Shown: positions 1-9,700, counted from the stretch's first letter. The stretch is DNA of 35,162 nucleotides from Tubiluchus corallicola (GCA_030141605.1 JAQGDQ010000633.1:64001-99162), one strand, 5' to 3'. Numbers and translations: made by a program. Notes: generated by a model from the letters alone, not told the origin.

Positions 1-544
1 TAGATCTATGTGTGATATGTTTATCTGTTACAGCTCACATCTTTACATTATTTTGTGACTAAAAAGAGAAGGATTTTGACACAAACTTTATCACAATTTA
101 GCAAAACATTGTGTATGTCGTATAGAAAACAAGAATTTTAATTTTTTATCTTTGAAGTATCAGTTGAGAGAAATGTCAGATGATGTGGCGTCTTTTTAAA
201 TTAATTTCTTTGTCTTCTTGTATGTAAATAATATCCGTGCTTGTTTTGTTGTTGTTGTTGTTGTTGTTTACTTTTACTACTAATCTACTAATTTCTTTTA
301 ATTGAACCACATATTGTGCGTTCGAAAATAAACGATGTTAATAATCATAAATTACACGTATCTATGAATTAATCGGAAACGGCCTGCAAAAAAATAATGT
401 GTTACAATACGCTGAGTGACTCCTGCACAATAATTAACCACAGCACGTTCAGTATCGTTTTTGTGGTTTGAAATAATTTATCGTATCATATGGTCTGAAA
501 AACAGATTATTGTTATCGTATCGCCAAAAGTGTATCATTTAACA
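1..544. other. AT-rich gene-free stretch
   Basis: No exon with credible splice sites and no recognisable protein similarity is visible on either strand. The only structure seen is a short GTT microsatellite near 241-268. The stretch ends at the target-site duplication of the SINE-like element to its right. Confidence 0.5.
241..268. repeat. (GTT)n microsatellite
   Basis: About eight consecutive GTT/TTG trinucleotides in AT-rich DNA. It is a simple repeat with no coding context. Confidence 0.85.
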
Positions 545-556
545 TCCCTATTCAAT

Positions 557-1102
557 TATTGTTGGCATTCTTCTGTCTCGGAAGACAATGGAGTGTGCGC
601 CAAGAGAGTCAGTTATTGATCACATTGATGGAGCTGCAGCGTCGACTGTGGCTGAGCAGTGCGATCCTTGAACGTCTCCAGGGCGCACGCCTGGGCAAGG
701 TGTATGGAGATCCTGAGTTGCCCAGACAGCAGGAACCCCTCTCTTCCTCCCTGGTGTAGTCTAAAGGAAAGCGGAGTGTTACGTTTGGCACCAGGTTGGC
801 TGCAGGAGCTGCCGGAGTCAGTGAGCATGCTGCACTGGTCCGCCTTCGGGGCTCCACTCCTGATTTGGAAGGTTTACTCCTCCACACATGGCCGTTAGGT
901 CGCTTGACCTCCTCCGCCCTCTAGCCGTTGGCTACTTGTGCAGCTTCTCCACCTAGTGTCGAGATACAGTGTGGGCATCCCGCAAGCCTACAGCACCTGG
1001 TATTCCTAGGCAGTCACCCATCCAAGTACTAACCAGGTTCTGCGTTGCTTAACTTCGGTGATCAGACGAGAACCGGTGTTTTCAACGTGATATGGCCGTA
1101 AG
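557..1102 (-). mobile_element. 5S rRNA-derived SINE (SINE3-like), full length
   Basis: Read on the minus strand, the element opens with a near-complete 5S rRNA sequence and continues into about 425 bp of unrelated, GC-richer body. It ends in a tail that can fold through TCTTC and GAAGA. A perfect 12-bp direct repeat, TCCCTATTCAAT, abuts both ends (545-556 and 1103-1114), which is the signature of target-primed reverse transcription. A 5S-type internal Pol III promoter at the head of a retroposon with target-site duplications defines SINE3-type elements. At 546 bp it is long for a SINE. The open frames in the body (for example 609-887 minus) look incidental. The family name is not known to me. 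Identification as a 5S-headed retroposon is strong; membership of SINE3 in the strict sense is inferred. Confidence 0.8.
984..1102 (-). pseudogene. 5S rRNA-derived head of the SINE
   Basis: The minus strand shows the conserved 5S blocks in order: the 5' TACGGCCATA, then GTTCTCGTCTGATCACCGAA, then AAGTTAAGCAACG, then TTAGTACTTGGATGGGTGAC, then AATACCAGGTGCTGTAGGCT. The internal promoter region is therefore well kept. The usual GGGCC after AAGCAACGC reads AGAACC, and the 5' end is CTTACGG rather than GCCTACGG, so it is diverged. Because it sits inside an element with target-site duplications it is called a retroposon head, not a functional 5S gene. Confidence 0.82.
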
Positions 1103-1114
1103 TCCCTATTCAAT

Positions 1115-1446
1115 AATGTGCATATTATGCACCAAAATAATGCACTGTTAAATGTGGATGTCTCAGTGCTATTTTATATTAGTATTGACTTGTATCCTAC
1201 TGTAGCTTATACTTCAGCAACAACAGATCATATTAATTCGGGAAATCTTGAAAAAACTGTGCAAATTACCCGACAGGTTTAGCCTGGCTTCATTTACAGT
1301 GGTTCTAAAAGTGAAGAAACTAAGTGTGCCCGTTGCTGTTACAGTCACTACACTTGGTTTGCAGCATTACACAAAAATAATGCTTTTCTAATTAAGTAAA
1401 TTTGAGAGATTTGTAAAGTCAATTGTATTGACTTGGAGCTGTTCAG
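1115..1446. other. gene-free AT-rich stretch
   Basis: Nothing recognisable is seen between the right target-site duplication of the SINE and the left duplication of the next hAT-like element. Confidence 0.4.
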
Positions 1447-1454
1447 TTGTACAT

Positions 1455-1818
1455 TAGGGGTGACCCCATTAGGGGTTCTCCCAGAGGGGTAATCGAATCG
1501 AATTTGTGACTTTCGAATTCGAATAGAACCGAATTTCAGCATTTCAAATCTGAATCAATTTCGAATAATTAAGTTTGAAACATTTTCGAACTACTAGTAA
1601 AAAATGGTGTTATTAAGATCGTGCATATTGCTTGATTTTGTTCTGCAGTAAGACCATTATTAGTTTATTAAAACTTTTGTACGGAAACTGCAGATAAATT
1701 GCTGCGCTAATTGCATGATGTTTCAAACATTTTAATGATAAAGAACGTTTGCGGCTGAAGTATTCAAATCTATAATTTTAGGTTCAAATAGAATTTGAAC
1801 ATTCGATGCTCACCCTAA
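1455..1818. mobile_element. hAT-like non-autonomous element (364 bp)
   Basis: An exact 8-bp direct repeat, TTGTACAT, flanks the element (1447-1454 and 1819-1826); eight bases is the duplication size of hAT transposons. The ends are imperfect inverted repeats: TAGGGGTGACC on the left and, read inward from the right, TTAGGGTGAGC. The interior is rich in TTCGAAT-type words and carries no transposase frame, so it is a short deletion derivative. The superfamily rests on duplication length plus the end motif. Confidence 0.72.
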
Positions 1819-1826
1819 TTGTACAT

Positions 1827-2957
1827 GCGCTGTCAGGAAAAGTGGAAAGTGGCTGACAAGTCAGTGCTGTAACAGTGTCTAGTTTTTTGCTGGTTTACTG
1901 CTGCGTTTACCTATCTGAAGGCAGATTTCTTTTATTTTAGAATTCTGCCTGCCCAATGTCTACAATAGACGTGACAGGTGTATGATGATGATCACTTATT
2001 TGACAATGTTAATTATTGTTGTAATTTGCACTTGGAGTAGACTTCACTGTTGTAAACTCAAGTTGTCTAACCAGTTTATTTTTAAATTTGCTGTAAAGTG
2101 TCCTGCTAATAATACATGTTTGTGTGTCCTTGGCGATTATAGTTGCGCAACACTGAACCTAGTCGGTAAATGCATTTACGTTACTAGTGATTACTGACTA
2201 CCAGAACGTTTTCGGGATGTTTTTGTTACTGCTGCTGGTTTAGTGTTTCATTTTAGGGAATTATCCTTGATTATGAACTGTGTTGTCGTTCAGGTATCGT
2301 AGCCCGGTCACCGAGTGTAGAGTCTGGCTTCTACATATATGTTTATATGGCTTCTACATATATGTTTTCGTAAACACAGTTTATGAGAACTCGGAATTTT
2401 CCTCAAGTTCTGTGCTTTTTCGCTAATTTTTTTCCCAAAAGAACTGTTTAGGGATAAATTTGTGTTTAGACATCGGCAATGCCATTAAATGTAGTTAACT
2501 TGTTTCATTAATTCAGAAAATACAGTGCCATACAAAATGGTCATAATCTTACTTAAAAAACTTTCGTGCTTGTGGCTTCACATAAAGTCCTTATAGTTGC
2601 TAGTTTTCTCAGAGCACAAGAGCAAACTCTTCGTAAATAAAGCTTGAAAACTTCGTCTTATATTTTTATATGAGTTACATGCAATCTTATTAGTATTAGT
2701 AGCATTAGTAGCAACGCTGTATAAAACTTGTAAATTTACACTCCAGTTTAGGCGCAGCCATTTTGAGGGTGAGTCGTTTGGAATACGCTTAGATAAGATT
2801 GCGTAAAGTTTGAAAAAATAATCAGAGCATTCATTGCGCACTCTTTGCTGACTAAGTGAAGTTTAAATTACTTTATAGTGTCAATAAAATGTGTTTTTGG
2901 TGAGGGGAGTGTTGCACACTGGGTTTGGCGATGCTGTGCTGTTTTATTAGTGCGAAT
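1827..2957. other. gene-free stretch
   Basis: No convincing exon is seen. A 19-bp word, GGCTTCTACATATATGTTT, occurs twice near 2325-2365. Short open frames here have no splice context or family match that I can defend. Confidence 0.4.
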
Positions 2958-2991
2958 ATTTAAATTATAAATTTAAATATAAATTATAAAG

Positions 2992-3233
2992 ACAGCAGAG
3001 GCGAAAAGAATTGAGGAGGCAGAGGAGAAGCGCTGGAGGCGCAAGGCTTGTGACACTGCCCAACAACAGGTCCAAACACCCAGCCTCACCTGTGCCAAAT
3101 GACAAAGAAGTTTCCAGGCCAGAATTGGCCTAGTCAGTCACCTTCGAGCTCATCAAAGGAATGACAACCCCCCAAACTGACCTTTTATCCCTGTTACTAT
3201 GGTCATCTTCGATTCGAAGGACGAACATCATTT
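2992..3233 (+). mobile_element. 5'-truncated non-LTR retrotransposon, C-terminal zinc-finger end
   Basis: The reading frame from 2995 gives a Lys/Arg/Glu-rich stretch followed by a C2H2-like finger, with the core SFQARIGLVSHLRAH. This C-terminal module is common in LINE polymerases of many animals. The second zinc-binding Cys codon has become TGA, so the frame is dead. After the ORF stop the tail contains a TCTTCGATTCGAAGG hairpin, a typical LINE 3' end. An 11-bp direct repeat, AAATTATAAAG, abuts both ends (2981-2991 and 3234-3244), consistent with a target-site duplication. Only about 240 bp of the parent element was inserted. Confidence 0.72.
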
Positions 3234-3414
3234 AAATTATAAAGAATTTTCTTTTCTGATTTTCTAAGTCTTTCAAACATGTAAGCATGATGGGAAGTAA
3301 CGTAATTTTGTGTGACATTTTTGGGACATATTTTAAGATTGCCTTTTCTTACCCTTTAAGCATTTTTTTACTAGCCATACGAAACATTTGCATTAAAACC
3401 ACATAGTATATGCT

Positions 3415-3512
3415 TATATTATGAATCATATTATTATGATTATGAATATTATGAATTATGATTATGAATATTATGAATATTATGATTATGAATATTATGA
3501 ATTATATTATAT
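3415..3512. repeat. ATTATGAAT-type simple repeat
   Basis: A degenerate AT-rich microsatellite built from TATGAATATTATGAT words. It gives the Met/Ile/Asn-rich or Tyr/Glu-rich artefact frames seen here. It abuts the next hAT-like element. Confidence 0.75.
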
Positions 3513-3518
3513 ACTTAG

Positions 3519-4000
3519 TAGTGGTGCTCTGGTTATTCGATTTGTATCCGAAAATGGTGATATTCGCGAGATTTTGCAGGTATTCCTATTCGATATTATC
3601 TGGTAGTTATAAAAATTTGATATTCACAAATATTCGCTATCCGGTTTTTGTAATGTGCAATTGAAAACGGTTTTCGAATAATTTAACAGCCGAAAATAAC
3701 TAAATAAAATATTACCAAAAAACCTAGAGATCGTTTTGGCCTATGTTTGTGTTTTCAAGTCGAAAATTTTACACATATTTTTCTTCGTTTGTATGTGGCA
3801 ATATGGTCTATCTTCGAGCTAGACCATTCACTTTATTTTTACCATTTATTTTATAAATTTTTTATTATCCAAACTGATCCGCATATTCGATCCGAACTTA
3901 GCTAACCTATCCGGTTATAATCCGAAAGTCAATTTGAGGAAATATTCGATGATATCCGGTATTCGCTATTCGGCAAAAAAGTGTTTCCGGAACAACACTA
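3519..4000. mobile_element. hAT-like non-autonomous element (482 bp)
   Basis: The left end is TAGTGGTGCTCTGG and the right end read inward is TAGTGTTGTTCCGG, matching at 11 of 14 positions. The flanks are ATACTTAG (3511-3518) and ATATTTAG (4001-4008), an 8-bp duplication with one change. The interior is rich in repeated ATTCG/TCCGG words and encodes nothing. TAGTG-type ends with an 8-bp duplication fit the Buster-type branch of hAT, but the subfamily is a guess. Confidence 0.68.
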
Positions 4001-4152
4001 ATATTTAGTAGTGAGATTTTAAAAAATGAAGGAATGAGATTTAATCAGATTTAAACTGTGTGCTGTAGGAAGTGGGGATAACTCCATATTTTCTCTTTGA
4101 AAATGTTTCTCCGGCATTCTAGCAGTTCAGAAAATTTCTGGGCACCAACCAA

Positions 4153-4256
4153 TATTTCAGTTTAACCTAGGCCCGGGGAAGTGGGAAGTGTGAGGCCCCC
4201 TCGGGGGAGGGGTCCTCACACTTCCCACTTGCCCGGGCCTAGGTTAGACTGAAATA
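4153..4256. repeat. GC-rich near-perfect palindrome (104 bp)
   Basis: Left arm 4153-4198 and right arm about 4207-4256 are complementary almost throughout, reading outward from TATTTCAG to CTGAAATA through CCTAGGCCCGGG and GTGGGAAGTGTGAGG. The few differences are single changes and one-base bulges. The tip is a C-run facing a G-run. It is much GC-richer than its surroundings. It could be a small foldback/MITE-type insertion; no clear target duplication was seen. Confidence 0.8.
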
Positions 4257-4513
4257 GGCCCTGCTGAATTGTATCTAATTCTTTAAGATGCTAGTTTGCA
4301 GCTGAGTTGTAACTCAAAGTTCTTCGGTTCAATTCCGAACTCAGTTCTGATTTGCTCGTAATTTCTCCTTTTGGCTGCATTTTGTCTTGATATTTAATTA
4401 AATGTGAGTTTTTCTCATTGTCAGTTAACAATTTTGATATTAGGAAGATAGGACCACTATCATAACTGTTTGTTTCTGTTGTGGAGATCACTGGCATCTA
4501 TTAGAATTAAATA

Positions 4514-4589
4514 GAACATTGTAGAATGTTCCGTTAGAATAATCGTCTTACCTTGTAGAATGTTCTAGAAAGACTCGTCTAGAATGTTC
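4514..4589 (+). promoter_or_regulatory. cluster of heat-shock-element-like motifs
   Basis: Alternating GAA and TTC units with two-base spacing occur three times: GAATGTTC at 4524-4531, GAATGTTCTAGAA at 4558-4570 (a perfect three-unit HSE) and GAATGTTC at 4582-4589. A further GAA lies at 4514. The last unit ends about ten bases before a TATA box. The arrangement matches HSF-bound promoters; function is inferred. Confidence 0.6.
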
Positions 4590-4598
4590 CCTGGCACC

Positions 4599-4608
4599 CT
4601 ATATAAGG
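4599..4608 (+). promoter_or_regulatory. TATA box
   Basis: CTATATAAGG lies directly downstream of the HSE-like cluster. An initiation site would be expected about 30 bp further on, near the ACACACAGATTCACAC stretch. Confidence 0.55.
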
Positions 4609-5050
4609 GGAAGCAGGCCGCTGAGACACACAGATTCACACGGCCGCCACTTACACATTCTCTTGTATACTTGTATTTTCAGATACACTCAAATGTTTTA
4701 CAGATGTTCACGTTTACTGTAAACATTTCGCGTTCCTTCATACTTTTGTGTTGTAGAATTCTCGCTTAATAAACTAGTTTAATTTGACGAAGGGCCTGAA
4801 GGGCAAAACCTTCTATTCTTGCTACCATATTAAAGGGAAAGATTGAATGCTCTGGCAAGTTTGGAACATCTAATGTTCCAAAAAAATGTTATAAAGTTTC
4901 AGCTGTAGGGATGCAGCATGTAGCCTGTGTAATTAGTAAAATCAGTTTTATAATCAGGATTACTTCATGCTTGGGGCATAATGACCTCATTGTCTGTTGT
5001 GTAACATATTTTTACATATAATCGTATATATTAATTTTACTGGTATGGGC

Positions 5051-5052
<2 letters not shown>

Positions 5053-5082
<30 letters not shown>
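5053..5082. repeat. (TA)n microsatellite
   Basis: About fifteen uninterrupted TA dinucleotides. Confidence 0.9.
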
Positions 5083-5084
<2 letters not shown>

Positions 5085-5589
5085 ATTCGAGGCTGCAGCT
5101 TCGACGACGGCACCATTTGTGGCGATCTATACATCAAACGAAAGGTCTCAATCTAGTGTCGTTTCTCGTTCTTGTGCAAAACTCTTCTCAACCTAGTGTC
5201 GTGCCATTGGGGGTTTATTTTTCGAATATGTAGAAAGAGGAAGAACGGGGCTACACGATGATGTGGGCTTTATGTTAGGACAGGTCCACCAAAAGGAGTG
5301 ACGACGAGTTAATTAGATGTTCTATTTTCGGCAATTTTCGCTTAGAAAACTGCTGACGCAAAGCCATTGTTCTGACGTCATCCATTATACTCTGTCTATA
5401 ACTTCAATTCAATAAAAGCTGCTGCTGGCTTTGCGTTATAAGTGAGGACTGTGTAGGATTTTCGCGTATTATTAATGATAAGTGTATTTATACGCAAATT
5501 TTTTTTGCGGGGCCTTTGCTAGTTAGATAACTAATTTGTGATATTTCTCAGAAAACATCGTGTAAGCTGCAGCAGTCTACATTACTTTT
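5083..5589. other. gene-free stretch with a possible LTR-like 3' end
   Basis: No exon seen. AATAAA at 5411-5416 sits between inverted copies of a 10-bp word (ACGCAAAGCC at 5356-5365, GGCTTTGCGT at 5427-5436), which could form a long-loop hairpin around a polyadenylation signal. The words CTAGTGTCGT and TGCAAAACTCTT recur locally. This may be another retroelement terminus, but borders are not visible. Confidence 0.3.
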
Positions 5590-5845
5590 AGTGATAATAA
5601 GCCTTTTCACAGTTTCGTTGTGCGCACGCGCTGTTGCTGTAAGTCAGAGGTTAAGTATACCCCAGTAACGCGTCTTATCTACAACCGTCAAGTGACATGT
5701 GGGTAAAGCATGGCCGTCTGCTGCACCGTTTCGGTAACTTCAGTTGTTTAAGTGCATTAGTCTGCGCGTAGAGTGATTTACTAGCAGGATCTTACTCGTG
5801 AACAAGAAAAAATGAACTAGGTAAGGTTCTAGTTAGTTGTTGCTA
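5590..5845 (+). repeat. three-copy interspersed repeat, copy 1
   Basis: It begins with AGCCTTTTCACAGTTT and runs through GTGCGCACGCGC and AACAAGAAAAAATGAACTAG to GTAAGGTTCTAG. The same order of blocks is found on the plus strand at 21281-21580 and inverted at 27345-27650. In the second copy the opposite terminus carries the inverse (AAACTGTGAAAAGGCTT), so this looks like one end of a DNA-transposon or MITE family with long inverted ends. Superfamily not assigned. Confidence 0.65.
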
Positions 5846-6205
5846 GGGTTATGGATAGGGTTAGTGTATTTAAATTGTGTGTGGAATTGTAAACTCCTTC
5901 CAAAAGCAAAACTACCTAATAGAATGTGGGTAGTGTCTATACATATTTTTAGCATTTTAAATTATGTTGTACATAACATAGAACATTTCATTATTGTCTG
6001 TAATTTATCCGCACTAAATCATTTTCCTCACTAGAAAATCTTCTATCAAAAGCTAAAATTAATAGCCATGCAAATTTCTGCTATGTTTATTAAGTATTAA
6101 CCTATAATCTTTAGATACAAAAAACTATTTTTTAGAAAAATATCCACGCAAGTAGGATTTCTATACAATATTTGCAGTTGGCTGGGTCACGTTCATATGG
6201 TTTGT
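5846..6205. other. gene-free AT-rich stretch
   Basis: No supported feature was seen. Confidence 0.35.
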
Positions 6206-6482
6206 ATGAATGGCTCATGACTGCCTGAGTTCGATACTCACTCTGGAGGGTTTCATTTGTCATATTGTTCATGGCTATTTACTTCACAGAGGGAGCATGT
6301 ATGTGTTTCCTTTATGAATCAAATAGCCAGAATCAGTATGAGAAATTGAACCCTCCAAAGTGAGTATCAAACTGTCTGTATGCATATATATGCTCCCTCT
6401 GTGAAGTAAATAGCCAGGATCGGTATGACAAATGAAACCCTCCAGAGTGAGTATTGAACTCAGACAGTCACGAGTCATTCAT
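6206..6482. repeat. foldback: 93-bp inverted repeat with a third copy in the loop
   Basis: Arms 6206-6298 and 6390-6482 are complementary at about 85 of 93 positions. The 91-bp loop contains a further diverged copy of part of the same unit, in the orientation of the right arm (AAATAGCCAG, then AACCCTCCAAAGTGAGTATC). The unit contains GAGTTCGATAC, which fits a Pol III B-box, so the arms may be tRNA-type SINE fragments. No clear A-box was recognised, so the SINE origin is only a suggestion. Confidence 0.75.
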
Positions 6483-8375
6483 GCATTTTTAAAGGTCAAG
6501 TGGCGAGTGACAAGTTTTGGGCGATGAGCTGCAACGACCCGCGGGTCAAAGGTCAGCAGGTCGATTATTGGGAAATGTATATTGAAATATTTCTAAACCA
6601 GTTTTCGATGTCAACCATTTTTGGCCTTGTTTGTTCACTTCTAAATTTTCACCTAAAATGTTTGACCTTGAATCAGCCATGACAGTCAAGGTTCTTAAAG
6701 AACCATTGTTGTCCTGCAAGGTTAATAATCTTTCTTTGCTACACATGTTTTATGGAAATTACGTTTACATTCTTGTAATTTTTTTGTTATTAATTATATT
6801 AAGGACTGTTAAAACTGTCTACTGTACTTCGTTGTTTCCAAGATAAGATAAACATTCATTTTATGTTGATTTTAAAAACACACAACTGCAAGAGCTTTTG
6901 TCACTCACGAATTACTTCTTATTACGACAAAAATTTGTTTAAATGCTCTTTTAGATTTTCACCTGTCCTGTAAACGGCGATTATACATCGTTGATTTTTT
7001 TATATTTTGGCAGTTTTGCTCAACTTTACCTTTCGCCGTAGACACCAACCCTTTACTTCGCGACTGTGCAGACTAAATTTCATAATCGATGAATGATAAG
7101 ATTTGTGAGACTTGCCACTGTAGACAGAGCGTAATAATTATATCCGTCGAGAAATAATTCATTCTGCCTGTTGGTTTTATATGAATAACCGTCATCATTT
7201 GAAATCAGACACAGCCAGAGGAATAATTAGCCGTATATGACCCGTCTGCACTTCATGCATGAATCCTTCGATAAAAATTCAACATTTTAAATTCTGTCTA
7301 CTGTCTGGCAGGGAGTAGAGTACGCGCTGTTTCATTTCATTGATTTGCTGTATTTTACGCCAGCAATTTCGTGTCTAGACGTCTATCACTTCTCCAATAA
7401 GATAAGCCTGGCTGCTGTACGCGCACAGCTGGCTGGCTGCGTCTACCGTTTGCTCTCCTGCTAACCCATTTATTACAGTCTGTAACATTCCAGGAAAAGT
7501 GTGCACAAGTGAAATCGCTCTACACACTTGGCTTACACCACCACGTGGCCGCCATTCCTGTCTGCGGTTTCCGTGTATTTATAAATTCATTTGGGTGCAA
7601 TCGCGACGTGTTCGAGTACAATCCGTGTAAAAGAGGTAACTCGCATTCCGACCGTTTTAAAATTTTAAAACTTGGACAGTGTTGCGTAGCCAGTGATGTG
7701 AGAAACTCGTATGTCTGCAGGTACAGTAAAACTCGTAACTCGTTTGTGTTCAGATCTTGTGTGTTAATTTACCCGAGTTTCGGTTTTTCAACGTGCAGTT
7801 TTGTATAATGTAAGAATATTCGCTTTCGTTCCTGTGCAAAACTCTAAAATTAATAAGAGTGAACTGTCAGTAGCACTATTTTTATCTTATCCGTGTTTAA
7901 TTCTTGTTTAGTTGGCACTGAGCCAACTTTGTGTCTAACCCGCTGTCGTATGGGTAGACGTAGGTTCTATGTTCGTTCAGCAGCGCCGTTGCATGTTCTG
8001 TTATATAAAAAAATCTTTATTGATTCGCAGAGGTTCGCCAGCTCTGTCTGGTTTTTATCTTTTGTACAGCTTGGATGGTTAAAGCAGCGTAGAGCCAATA
8101 TTTTACAACAGCTATGAATTAATGATAATTCCACTGGCGTGTTTTACACATAGGAAACTCGGTCTGTCTGGTACGGTACAACGTGATTACTGTATCACAA
8201 AAAAAAGATCAAAGACGCTCCAGAAGTTTTACTGGCAGTGTGTGATTTTTGAGCACGTTTGCTTTCGAGTTGTGATTAATTGCTGAAACTCAGAATTTGT
8301 GCAAATCAGCAAAATAATATTTGATTGTATTTAAATTTTGTTTATTTCATTTACGCTTTAAAGCCTGCAGGTCCA
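6483..8375. other. gene-free stretch
   Basis: No exon could be supported. GGGTCAAAGGTCA at 6543-6555 matches a DR1 nuclear-receptor site. The interval 7300-7810 is somewhat GC-richer and has a 99-codon open frame from 7509 with no recognised domain; it could hold non-coding first-exon sequence of a downstream gene, but nothing fixes this. Confidence 0.35.
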
Positions 8376-8380
8376 TGACA

Positions 8381-8533
8381 GTGTGTGTGTGTGTGTGTGC
8401 GTGTGCGTGCGTGAGTGCGTTTGTGTGTGGGGTGTGTGTGAGAGAGGGGGGATGGAGGAGAGACAGAGAGAGGGGAGGGAGGGAGGGGGAGGGAGAGAGA
8501 AGAGAGAGGAGAGAGAGAGAGAGAGAGGGGGGG
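8381..8533. repeat. (GT)n followed by a purine (GA/GGGA) tract
   Basis: About ten GT units grade into a G/A-only tract of GAGAGG and GGGAGG words. It produces the Glu/Arg-rich frame here. Strong purine asymmetry may form non-B DNA. Confidence 0.88.
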
Positions 8534-8534
8534 A

Positions 8535-8680
8535 TTTGATTTGATTTAATTCTTTATTTCACACATAAATTCATATTATAATTTACATATATGCAACATA
8601 CAATATCATAAAAACAAAAAACCAATACAAACAAATCACACACGAACTTAGATAAACATGAAAATTACAATAATAACCCC

Positions 8681-8682
<2 letters not shown>
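8535..8682 (-). mobile_element. non-LTR retrotransposon 3'-UTR tail fragment
   Basis: On the minus strand the segment ends in GTGAAATAAAGAATTAAATC followed by short ATCAA-type repeats. This is the same design as the tail at 32640-32925 on the plus strand (GTGAAATAAATTGATTGATT). A polyadenylation-like AATAAA followed by a short tandem tail is typical of several LINE clades. No coding part is present. Confidence 0.5.
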
Positions 8683-8769
<87 letters not shown>

Positions 8770-8776
8770 AGGGACA
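8683..8776. repeat. (GA)n microsatellite
   Basis: About 40 uninterrupted GA dinucleotides to 8762, then GGGA and ACAC words. The Ser/Leu-rich minus-strand frames across it are artefacts. Confidence 0.93.
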
Positions 8777-8859
8777 CAGACACACAGAGAGAGATATGGG
8801 TTGCATGCATCTGTGAGTTTTAGTGACTTACTGCTCTTGGAAGAAGCCATTTGGTGAAG

Positions 8860-9700
8860 GATATTGTAGATAATGTTATTCTTTTGTTTGATAATTTGAT
8901 AATGCTGAACAATTTAATTCAATTTTTGCCAAGAAAGCTTTGCTTGGATTTTGCCAGTGCATAATTATATGAAAAAAAAACATTTCTGATATTTACAACA
9001 CATAACACGATTAGCTGACATGTAGTAACTACATCTGATACTGAATGGTTAATAATAAAAATTTCTGGATGATTTGATGTCAAAGTCGTCTCCAGCTGAA
9101 TCAGTGTAGCTGGTTTCTCTAGTAATTAATTACGGACACAGAGGTAACGCGAGATGATGTTGTGTCTAGGCGGCAAGGGAACTGCTTCTATCATAACAAG
9201 ATGCGTCATTTGCGTCTTTGATCTGTTTGCATTTGGCACGGCCGACTCACTTCCTCGAGGTTTGTGCAAAAAAACGTGCGGGTTTGTTTGCTTGACGTCT
9301 TAGCGGAGATAAGGAAACCCGGTAAACTCTGCAGAGACGAGGTTCCACAGTGTAAGAGATTCCTTCTTGATTTTAGCGCGATAGGATTACTGCTTACCTA
9401 ACCTGGCAGAGTCTTAGAATTGGCAAAGCTGTGCGTCGAACACCCGACATGCGTTTGTCGATGTTTGGGGCATTTATAACAGATCTGATCAGCGTGTCAA
9501 GTCGTTCTTATTTGTTATTATTCTTTAGTTATTGTTCATTTACTATTAAGGCAATAGCTTCAAAAAATTCGCTTTGAGTTTGGGAAGTGGTCTCTTTTTC
9601 TCTCCACACTGAAATGGATTACTCATTGATAACGTAAACTTTTCTACGTAAGGTGATTAAATTAGTTCTTATACAGTGCGTTCCAAAAGAGACGAATACT
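8860..9700. other. gene-free stretch
   Basis: No exon or repeat border is recognised. The part 9120-9400 is GC-richer than its flanks, without a usable open frame. Confidence 0.35.

Larger units (their letters stand above)
4514..4815 (+). mobile_element. LTR-like segment with TATA box and polyadenylation signal
   Basis: A stretch with the order expected of an LTR: clustered activator-like motifs (4514-4589), a TATA box (4599-4608), about 165 bp of transcribed-looking sequence, then AATAAA (4768-4773) and a short tail. No second LTR, primer-binding site or gag/pol remnant was identified, and TG...CA borders with a duplication could not be fixed. It may be a solo LTR or a retroposed Pol II promoter. 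The exact ends are uncertain. Confidence 0.4.

Noticed and set aside
984-1102. Functional 5S rRNA gene
   Set aside because: Sequence changes at conserved positions, a fused non-5S body and flanking target-site duplications make it a retroposon head.
1982-2197. 71-codon plus-strand frame with Cys-rich KCPANNTCLCVLGDYSC, faintly granulin-like
   Set aside because: Cys spacing does not match a granulin or EGF module, the hydrophobic start is AT-driven, and splice sites around it are weak.
4514-4815. Complete LTR retrotransposon
   Set aside because: No second LTR, primer-binding site or coding remnant; only an LTR-like layout can be supported.
7509-7808. 99-codon frame in a GC-richer stretch
   Set aside because: No domain, no splice-site support, and composition alone is insufficient; possibly non-coding exon but not claimable.
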